Shown in pieces: positions 58,756 to 64,000 of a stretch of DNA of 64,000 nt. How positions within the stretch are numbered: position 1 is the first letter of the stretch; each line of letters starts with the position of its first letter. The translations under genes and the position numbers were made by a program. This DNA comes from Methanomassiliicoccus luminyensis B10. Its GTDB lineage: Archaea > Thermoplasmatota > Thermoplasmata > Methanomassiliicoccales > Methanomassiliicoccaceae. The notes under the pieces were generated by a model that was not told the DNA's origin, searched no databases, and saw only the letters and a program-made list of their open reading frames with translations. Location: contig NZ_CAJE01000013.1 of NCBI RefSeq assembly GCF_000308215.1, positions 1 through 64,000 on the forward strand, read 5' to 3'.

Positions 58756-58998
58756 ATGCCGCGGGCAACCCTTCGCTTGGCCACCCCGCATGCCCAGGCC
58801 GTATGGGGTGCCCTGTGCCCGGAAGTGGGCCGGGAGATTCCCCGCACCCGGGTCCGCATGGACCGGGACGACGGCGGGATCGTCCTGCGCGTCGAGGCCT
58901 CTGACCTCGGCGCGCTGAGGGCCGCCCTTAACTCATACCTCAGATGGATAAGGATCTCAGAAGAGATCGGCAACATGGTAGGTGAACAGCATGGATGA
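58756..58998 (+). CDS. pcc1: KEOPS complex subunit Pcc1
   Basis: An 80-residue Pcc1-type protein, the dimerisation subunit of KEOPS (t6A37 tRNA modification). It begins PRATLRLATPHAQAVWGALCPE, has the second strand IVLRVEASDLGALRAALNSY, and ends with a helix SEEIGNMVGE. The place between rpoP and prefoldin beta is the standard archaeal locus of pcc1. The end overlaps pfdB by eight bases. A second Pcc1-like gene is at 9043-9291, so the genome carries two; this one is the canonical copy by synteny. Confidence 0.88.
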   Translation: MPRATLRLATPHAQAVWGALCPEVGREIPRTRVRMDRDDGGIVLRVEASDLGALRAALNSYLRWIRISEEIGNMVGEQHG

Positions 58999-59356
58999 TC
59001 TAAGTCCCAAGGTCCAGAACCAGATCGCTCAGTTCCAGCAGTTGCAGCAGCAGTTGCAGGCTGTGCTCAACCAGAAGTTCCAGATAGACGCCCAGGTCAA
59101 GGAGATGACCCGCACCGTGGAGGAGCTGAGCAGGTCCCCCCAGGACGTGGTCATCTACAAGAGCATCGGCTCCCTCCTGATCAAGGCAGAGAGCAAGGAC
59201 GCCGTCCTCAAGGAGATCGAGGAGGACAAGGAGACCATGGAAGTGCGCCTCAAGTCCATGGACCGCCAGGAGAAGGCCCTGAGGGACAAGTACCAGTCCC
59301 TGCAGGACCAGCTCAACAAGGCTCTCGGCGCCCCCGGCAAGCCCGGAGAGAACTAA
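58991..59356 (+). CDS. pfdB: Prefoldin subunit beta
   Basis: A 121-residue co-chaperone subunit that delivers nascent proteins to the thermosome. Two long coiled-coil helices (about 6-45 and 78-115; VQNQIAQFQQLQQQLQAVL, LKSMDRQEKALRDKYQSLQ) flank the beta-hairpin (DVVIYKSIGSLLIKAESKDA), the prefoldin beta layout. ATG 58991 lies inside the end of pcc1, so translation is coupled. The tail after the second helix is short. It is the last gene of the exosome superoperon. Confidence 0.95.
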   Translation: MDDLSPKVQNQIAQFQQLQQQLQAVLNQKFQIDAQVKEMTRTVEELSRSPQDVVIYKSIGSLLIKAESKDAVLKEIEEDKETMEVRLKSMDRQEKALRDKYQSLQDQLNKALGAPGKPGEN

Positions 59357-59451
59357 ACCCCATCCCCTTCCGGGTCCGCCCGGAAGAAGAAATCGCTTCC
59401 TGTTCTTCATTAATTCCCTCATCCCTGACCATCTGACCGTATCAGAAACAG

Positions 59452-59459
59452 GTTTATAC
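59452..59459 (+). promoter_or_regulatory. TATA-like element of the DHH gene
   Basis: GGTTTATACG, about 26 bases before ATG 59482, as for a leaderless transcript. Confidence 0.5.
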
Positions 59460-59481
59460 GAACCGCGCATACTGCCGGGCA

Positions 59482-60453
59482 ATGCTCGATGTCATCGCCC
59501 AGAAACTGCGGGGCGGGAGGAAGCTGGTACTGCTGCACGGCAACGCCGACCCCGACGCCTTGGGCTCTGCCTATGCCATCTATCGCGCTTTTCCCGATGT
59601 CGCCGTGGCGGCCTTCGGCGGCCTTGACCGGGTGTCCAAGGTCATCGCCTCCAAGCTCGGCTTCACCGTCCTCGAGAGCGCCGATCTCGGCGACTATGAC
59701 ATCATCGTGGCGGTGGACTCGTCCTCCCACGACCAGCTGGGAGTGGACGTGTCGGGGCGCGAAGTGATCGTCATCGACCACCATTCCCAGAGCGGGGATT
59801 GGGAGCACTGCCTGTGCTACATCGACGAGGGCAAGAGGAGCTGCGCGGAGATGGTGTTCGCGCTGCTCCGCTCAGCCGGGATCACGGTGGAGAGGGACGC
59901 CGCGCTGGCCCTGGGGGCTGGGATGCTCACCGACAGCGGGCACTTCCGGTTCGCCAATACCGACCTGCTCCGGGCCTTCGCCGAGCTGATGGAGGCCTCG
60001 GGCATCAACATGGACGAGATCATGGAGATGACCGACCTGGAACCGGACGTCTCCGAGAGGATCTCGCAACTGAAGGGGGCGCAGCGGCTCCGGTTCGAGC
60101 GGGTCGGCGAGAAGATCGTGGCGATATCCCTCGGCAGCGCCCATGAGAGTGCGGTGTGCAAGGCCATGCTGGGCATCGGCGCCGATGTCGCGTTCGTCGG
60201 CTCGCAGAGGGATGAGAGGTTCAGGATCAGCGCGCGGGCCCGTCAGGACCTGGTCCGCGAGGGCTTTCACCTCGGCAGGCTCTTCGACGAAGTAGGGGGC
60301 GAGACGTCCAACAGCGGGGGAGGCCACGCGGGGGCCGCCGGGCTGACCGGAGTCGGCGACGTGGAGGCTATGCTGAACATATGCCTCTCCAAGACCATGG
60401 ACTTCTTCCGCGCGGCGGAAGGGAGGGGGGCCAAAGCCCCCCCGGCGGCGTGA
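59482..60453 (+). CDS. DHH family phosphoesterase
   Basis: A 323-residue DHH-DHHA1 protein. The DHH domain has LLHGNADPDALGSAYAIY (DxD), IIVAVDSSSHDQLG and the name-giving VIVIDHHSQSG; the second domain has the DHHA1 motif TSNSGGGHAGAAG (GGGHxxAAG). Archaeal proteins of this build act on nanoRNA, cyclic dinucleotides or as RecJ-like nucleases; the substrate is open. About 20 residues at the C-terminus are low complexity. The ATG is 126 bases after prefoldin beta and has its own TATA, so it is a separate unit. Confidence 0.9.
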   Translation: MLDVIAQKLRGGRKLVLLHGNADPDALGSAYAIYRAFPDVAVAAFGGLDRVSKVIASKLGFTVLESADLGDYDIIVAVDSSSHDQLGVDVSGREVIVIDHHSQSGDWEHCLCYIDEGKRSCAEMVFALLRSAGITVERDAALALGAGMLTDSGHFRFANTDLLRAFAELMEASGINMDEIMEMTDLEPDVSERISQLKGAQRLRFERVGEKIVAISLGSAHESAVCKAMLGIGADVAFVGSQRDERFRISARARQDLVREGFHLGRLFDEVGGETSNSGGGHAGAAGLTGVGDVEAMLNICLSKTMDFFRAAEGRGAKAPPAA

Positions 60454-60458
60454 TCAGC

Positions 60459-60971
60459 TCACTTGGCCTTTCCCTTCATGCGCCCCCCGGTGGCCACCAT
60501 GCCGCCTCTCTGGGGCGCCACCACGCTCTGCACCCTCTTCTTGGAGGGGGTCTTGTCAGAGGGCGTGTCCTTCAAGGTCTTGTTGCGCAGGCCCAGCTGC
60601 TGCTTGTCGATGGCCTTCGAACTTGTCGGCGCGGACCTGCTGGACCGTTTCTTCGCGGGCACCATGCCGCCCCTCCGGGGCGCGTTGACCTCCGAGATGT
60701 CCTTGCGCACCCGGTCGGTCGCCGCCGCGGTCGCGCTGAGGGTCTTGTTGCGCAGGCTAAGCTCCTGCGCGCTGGTGAACTCGCTCCCCGCGCTCGACCG
60801 CGAGGCCGATCTCCCTCCCCACTTCCTCTGTATCTCGAGGGCGATCGCGTAATCCATGCTGTAGCCGCTTGAGCCGCTGCCGGAGGCCTTCTTGGCCACG
60901 GGCCCCTTCCTTACGGACCCGGACGACCGCTTCTTCGACGGCTTCGCTTTGAGCTTCTTGCTCGCAACCAT
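60459..60971 (-). CDS. Lys/Ser-rich basic protein with two internal repeats
   Basis: A 170-residue, strongly basic, low-complexity protein (KKLKAKPSKKRSS at the start, GGRMKGKAK at the end). A central folded-looking part reads SMDYAIALEIQRKWGG (about 38-53). Two similar segments of about 35 residues occur, at 71-105 (LSLRNKTL ... NAPRRGGMV) and 126-159 (LGLRNKTL ... VAPQRGGMV), 55 residues apart. The composition suggests a nucleic-acid binding, histone-H1-like or ribosome-associated protein, but no family is recognised. It is convergent to the DHH gene, with a six-base gap. Confidence 0.6.
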   Translation of the reverse strand: MVASKKLKAKPSKKRSSGSVRKGPVAKKASGSGSSGYSMDYAIALEIQRKWGGRSASRSSAGSEFTSAQELSLRNKTLSATAAATDRVRKDISEVNAPRRGGMVPAKKRSSRSAPTSSKAIDKQQLGLRNKTLKDTPSDKTPSKKRVQSVVAPQRGGMVATGGRMKGKAK

Positions 60972-61047
60972 TAATGGAGTCCCTCCGATTCTTTTGGTAT
61001 CTACCCCCAGCGCATAGTATACAAAGCCTGGGCGCTGAAAAAGCGAA

Positions 61048-61239
61048 ATGACCAGCTAGCGGGCCGCGGAGGAGGTAGCGGAGTACTTATCGATTCCCGA
61101 CCGGACGTCGACCGGGGGCCTCGGAAATGTTCTTCTAGGGCGGTCGACAACTGGCAAAGAGGTCAGGGAGCAAATTCTAAGTTTGCTCGATCAGGCCGCC
61201 CGTATCGAGGCTAACGGCCTCGGGATGGTGGTCTCGTGA
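61048..61239 (+). CDS. Possible small ORF with an in-frame amber codon
   Basis: From ATG 61048 the frame reads M-T-S, then TAG at 61057-61059, then RAAEEVAEYLSIPDRTSTGG and on to AARIEANGLGMVVS, ending at TGA 61237-61239. That TGA overlaps the GTG start of the next gene (GTGA). The segment after the amber codon has no ATG, GTG or TTG start early in it and looks protein-like. Either the amber is read as pyrrolysine (the organism group uses UAG that way), or the true start is non-AUG after GGAGGAGG (61067-61074), or the gene is broken. The ribosome-binding site before ATG 61048 is weak. Confidence 0.3.
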
Positions 61240-61664
61240 GCGGCTACGACAGCACGGACCGCTTCCGGCCGCCTAAGGTCATCTCTCAGAAGAAAGAGGA
61301 CGACCTCGAGATGGACGGGCTTAGGGAGGCGAGAGAGCGCGACAAACTCCTAGGCCGCGCCCCTGTCCGTTCCTTGCAGGCGCAGGTGTCCACCGGCCGC
61401 ACCATCGCCGACGTGGAGAAGGAGCTGGCGGTGATGCGCATCGACGGGGACCGCATAACCCTGCTCAAGGAAGGCCCCTACTCGAAGGTGCGCCGCCTGC
61501 CGGATCCCAAATCTCCTGCGGTCCAAGGAATTGTGACCGCATGGGAACGGGACCGGCCCCGCTACCGTGCGTTGCTCATCAAGCACGGTTGGATACAGCC
61601 CGATAACGTCATCGACGCCATCATGCCAGCACGGGAGTTCGACCGGCGCATGGGGGTGTGCTGA
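61236..61664 (+). CDS. Hypothetical basic protein, gene cluster of unknown type
   Basis: A 142-residue, highly charged protein (KVISQKKEDDLEMDGLREAR, VEKELAVMRIDGDRITLLKE, RALLIKHGWIQPDNV). No signal or membrane segment. The order of helix, beta-hairpin and helix suggests a compact nucleic-acid related or phage-like protein, but I recognise no family. GTG 61236 overlaps the stop of the preceding small ORF by three bases (GTGA), and its TGA overlaps an ATG of the next ORF (TGATG), so three short frames appear coupled. Such dense packing differs from the surrounding region and hints at a mobile or phage-derived fragment. Confidence 0.5.
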   Translation: MSGYDSTDRFRPPKVISQKKEDDLEMDGLREARERDKLLGRAPVRSLQAQVSTGRTIADVEKELAVMRIDGDRITLLKEGPYSKVRRLPDPKSPAVQGIVTAWERDRPRYRALLIKHGWIQPDNVIDAIMPAREFDRRMGVC

Positions 61665-61798
61665 TGCCATCTGATCGCGAGGACCTTTCCCTCTGCGATC
61701 GAACCGTCCTCAAGGCCGTCGAGTCCGGGGGCCGTGCCTCCCTTCCCCTTCTTTTTTCTATTTCATCGGGGCAGACGCCATCATTCCCTTGTTTTTGA
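61664..61798 (+). CDS. Short ORF coupled to the preceding gene
   Basis: ATG 61664 overlaps the TGA of the 142-residue gene. The 44-residue product begins MPSDREDLSLCDRTVLKAVE, which looks protein-like, but the second half (SLPLLFSISSGQTPSFPCF) translates a T-rich stretch and may not be real. The ORF is perhaps a truncated third gene, cut by the event that left the following 580 bases non-coding. Confidence 0.25.
   Translation: MPSDREDLSLCDRTVLKAVESGGRASLPLLFSISSGQTPSFPCF
61749..61770 (+). terminator. T-rich terminator
   Basis: CTTCTTTTTTCTATTTC after the short hypothetical gene cluster; run of T suitable for archaeal termination. Confidence 0.4.
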
Positions 61799-62382
61799 TA
61801 GTTTCTCAATACTTCCCCTCGCCCGCGGACGGAGCGAACGGAACGCGGCGTTCATGCCTGCCCCTGCTCTCTTAAGGAATTCGGGGCGGTTGTTCACCGC
61901 TTAACAACTCATCTCTTCGAGAGGCCTGGACAGCATATTCTCGCCCGTTTGTGGGTTTCCTCATTCCTTCCCTTCGGCTCCAGACGGTGTCGCGTAAGTG
62001 CTTGCGCAACGCCACTCCTTATTTTCCTAGAGATGTAACGTCAAAATGAAAGCGTAGATCTTGCCGACCACGCCCCCTAACACCCCACCGATTTCATGAA
62101 TTATCATCGAGAATTCGGCGCTCGACGCCTCATTCCCTCCTTCCGGGAACTTTCGAGAACGTTTCTGCACTACTGGCCGGGCATTTTCCGATAAAAATGC
62201 CGATACCGGAAAGGTCTCTCCATGTGGGGCTCTGGAAATTATCGGTCCTGTCCCCGGAGTCCTTGTTCTTTCCAAGACTTCGCTATTGATAACGACCAAC
62301 TATCAAACACAGTATCGTTTTATATTGTCGCCGTCAGTTCCTCTTCCACTTCCCCCACTGGGACATATGGAGAACGAGTATC
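61799..62382. other. Intergenic region before the NosD-like gene
   Basis: 584 bases with no supported gene. A 90-residue minus-strand frame (62027-62299) has no family-like sequence. The only clear signal is the TATA-like GTTTTATATTG (62315-62325), about 60 bases before the next gene. The composition is lower in GC than the coding neighbours. Confidence 0.4.
62315..62325 (+). promoter_or_regulatory. TATA-like element of the NosD-like gene
   Basis: CGTTTTATATTGTC, 58-68 bases before TTG 62383, leaving a leader of about 30-40 bases with a GGAG at 62369-62372. Confidence 0.5.
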
Positions 62383-63936
62383 TTGAGAGACCTCACCAGA
62401 AAGGCATTGCTATCGATCGTTTCATTCTTGTTGATCGCATCGCTGTTCGCTCCCCTGGGAGCGATAGGCAACGTGCAAGGAGATCCGCTCTCCCTCGAAA
62501 CGCACGACGTCATACGCGTGAACAATGAAACGGAATTGAGCACCTTGATATCGAACGAGGGATGGGACGGCACCGGGAGCGCCGATGATCCGTACGTCAT
62601 CGAGAACTTGAGCATCAACGCGTTAGGCTACGGTGCCGGGATATTCATCGGCAATACCACCTCGCACCTGGTGATACGCAACTGCACGATCTATGATGCT
62701 GAATGGCTTCTGAGCGAATATCAGTACGGTGGCAACATCCTCCTGTACAACGTGACCAATGCCGTGATCGAGAACAACATCTGCTACGATGTCAACGGCG
62801 GGGACAGCGACGGTATCGACCTGTTCTATTCTCATGACAACATCGTCAGGAACAACAATTGCAGTGACAACCGCTTCTACGGCATCTACCTTAACACCTC
62901 GAACGACAACGTCATCGAGGATAACACCTGCAACTTAAATGATTACGGCATCTACCTGGAAGGCTCATACGACAACATCGTCAATAACAACATCTGCAAC
63001 TCGAATAATGACTACGGCATCTGCCTGTTCATCTCGAACGACAATGTCGTCGGGAACAATACCTGCAACTCGAATTATTGCGGCATCGGCCTGTCCGCCT
63101 CAGCCGGCATCACGATGGAGAACAACATCATCGCCGATGCCGAGCGCTATGGCATCTATGTCGCTTATACCACGGACAGCACCATATACGGCAACGCCGT
63201 CATCAACTGCGCCGAATACGGCATCCGCCTTAGCTCCTGCTACGACAACCTCCTCTACCGGAACGTCTTCGTCAACAACAATGGGGCGACGTCCGAGTAC
63301 AATAACACTCACGTCCAAGCGTACGACGACGGCGACAATGATTGGAACTCCTCGTCCTACGGCAACGTATGGAGCGACTGGATCTCGCCTGACGTGAACA
63401 GGGACGGCATCGTCGATTCGTCGTATGCGATAGACGGCGGCTTGAAAGTCGACAGCTATCCCCTGGTCACCGTTCCCCACGTCACCATAACCTCGCCTGT
63501 TAACGGGACCGTGACGAAGTCGAGCACTGTGCTGGTCAGCGGAACTGCCGATCCCGATTGCCCGCTGGTCATCAACGGAATAATGGTGCATGTCAACGAG
63601 AACGGCACCTTCTCGGTCGTCATCGCTCTGCTGGAGGGGAACAACACCATCGAAGCGACCTCGGGATTCCCGGTGCTGACCGCTGAGGACAGCGTCACCG
63701 TCACATACATTGACCAGACCCCTGGGCTGCTGGACGATATCGACGAGATCCAGGACCGCTTGGACGAGGCGTCCGACCGTATCGACGACCTCACCGCGCA
63801 GCTCAACGTCCATGATGTAAAGGCAGCGGACGACAGCTCGCTGGCCTTGATGGTCGGTGCCGTCGGCGTGGTCTTCGGCATCGTGGCCGTCGGGCTGTTC
63901 TTCTTCATGTACGTGAGGAAGCCGAGAACGCCGTGA
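62383..63936 (+). CDS. NosD-like beta-helix surface protein with C-terminal anchor
   Basis: A 517-residue exported protein: signal peptide (KALLSIVSFLLIASLFAPLG, about 7-27), right-handed parallel beta-helix (NosD/PbH1-type repeats, about 105-310), a Glu/Asp-rich turn with a calcium-site look (PDVNRDGIVDSS), an Ig-like domain (VTITSPVNGTVTKSSTVLVS), a short coiled coil (IDEIQDRLDEASDRIDDLTA) and a C-terminal membrane helix with KPRTP tail. Many N-glycosylation sequons are present. NosD-like proteins of archaea are cell-surface proteins; a sugar or adhesion role is likely. TTG 62383 lies 10 bases after GGAG; an in-frame ATC (62380) is 7 bases from it. Confidence 0.82.
   Translation: MRDLTRKALLSIVSFLLIASLFAPLGAIGNVQGDPLSLETHDVIRVNNETELSTLISNEGWDGTGSADDPYVIENLSINALGYGAGIFIGNTTSHLVIRNCTIYDAEWLLSEYQYGGNILLYNVTNAVIENNICYDVNGGDSDGIDLFYSHDNIVRNNNCSDNRFYGIYLNTSNDNVIEDNTCNLNDYGIYLEGSYDNIVNNNICNSNNDYGICLFISNDNVVGNNTCNSNYCGIGLSASAGITMENNIIADAERYGIYVAYTTDSTIYGNAVINCAEYGIRLSSCYDNLLYRNVFVNNNGATSEYNNTHVQAYDDGDNDWNSSSYGNVWSDWISPDVNRDGIVDSSYAIDGGLKVDSYPLVTVPHVTITSPVNGTVTKSSTVLVSGTADPDCPLVINGIMVHVNENGTFSVVIALLEGNNTIEATSGFPVLTAEDSVTVTYIDQTPGLLDDIDEIQDRLDEASDRIDDLTAQLNVHDVKAADDSSLALMVGAVGVVFGIVAVGLFFFMYVRKPRTP
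62695..63312 (+). repeat. NosD/PbH1-type beta-helix repeats
   Basis: Within the surface protein gene, a unit of about 22-24 codons recurs roughly nine times with the pattern N-x-I-x-x-N-x-C-x-x-N-x-x-G-I-x-L (e.g. DNVIEDNTCNLNDYGIYL, DNVVGNNTCNSNYCGIGL), forming the coils of a parallel beta-helix. Confidence 0.75.
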
Positions 63937-64000
63937 GACGGCGTAAACCTCTTTTCCCTTCCCTGGATATGACGATATCTGCGGGGCCGGGGCGAGGTCG

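Noticed and set aside
62027-62299. 90-residue minus-strand ORF
   Set aside because: No homologous-looking segment, no ribosome-binding site, no TATA; it lies in AT-rich intergenic DNA.

Overview
The window looks like chromosome of a methyl-reducing methanogenic archaeon, most probably of the order Methanomassiliicoccales (Thermoplasmata) and perhaps the genus Methanomassiliicoccus. The evidence is a complete archaeal 16S rRNA gene (27751-29218) with no 23S or tRNA-Ala behind it; archaeal information-processing genes (proteasome alpha, exosome Rrp4/41/42, aIF2 beta, S8e, SRP19, RNase P Pop5, prefoldin, KEOPS Pcc1, archaeosine tRNA-guanine transglycosylase); an HdrA-MvhDGA hydrogenase/heterodisulfide reductase operon; and MtaA/MtaC/RamA-type corrinoid methyltransfer proteins. 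Base composition is GC-rich. Many starts sit about 25 nt behind a TATA-like box, so leaderless transcripts are probably common. The genus is inference from gene content and base composition.

Layout. 1-7 kb: Pth2 and DUF99, a secreted GH5-like glycosidase, an ABC exporter, a two-domain Lrp-like regulator and a methyltransferase. 7-12.7 kb: tRNA modification genes (tgtA, a methylthiotransferase), a Pcc1-like protein, a nitroreductase, a decayed VOC gene, tRNA-Gln and an MDR oxidoreductase. 12.8-20.6 kb: a 1461-residue surface adhesin, a four-PAS histidine kinase, an ABC ATPase pseudogene and a small membrane protein. 20.7-25.2 kb: an isoprenylcysteine-methyltransferase-like membrane enzyme, a second two-domain Lrp-like regulator, a UroD/MtaA-type methyltransferase and a radical SAM/BATS enzyme. 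25.4-29.3 kb: a Cys-rich small protein, tRNA-Ser, a ZIP transporter behind a DtxR-like operator, and the lone 16S gene. 29.4-36.6 kb: pyrG, then a four-gene corrinoid module. 36.6-46.6 kb: ATP-grasp ligase, aIF2 beta-TRAM, presenilin-type protease, S8e, SRP19, Nnr and three phosphoesterases. 46.7-52.8 kb: hdrA-mvhD-mvhG-mvhA. 53.2-59.4 kb: a RING-like/zinc-ribbon protein followed by the proteasome-exosome superoperon. 59.5-64 kb: a DHH phosphoesterase, a basic repeat protein, a small cluster of overlapping unknown ORFs and a NosD-like beta-helix surface protein.

How the genes work together. The corrinoid module would move methyl groups from an unidentified substrate to coenzyme M, and RamA would keep the corrinoid in the Co(I) state. 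Methyl-CoM reductase, which is outside the window, would yield CoM-S-S-CoB. HdrA with MvhDGA, plus HdrBC also outside the window, would reduce that with H2 while lowering a ferredoxin by electron bifurcation. No methanol (MtaB) or pyrrolysine methylamine methyltransferase lies next to the module, so its substrate is open. This module is the best candidate here for an undescribed system. Other points worth a look are two unusual amber (UAG) contexts, AUC-like start codons, a frameshift in the oxoprolinase-like ATPase gene, and a double-length HdrA.
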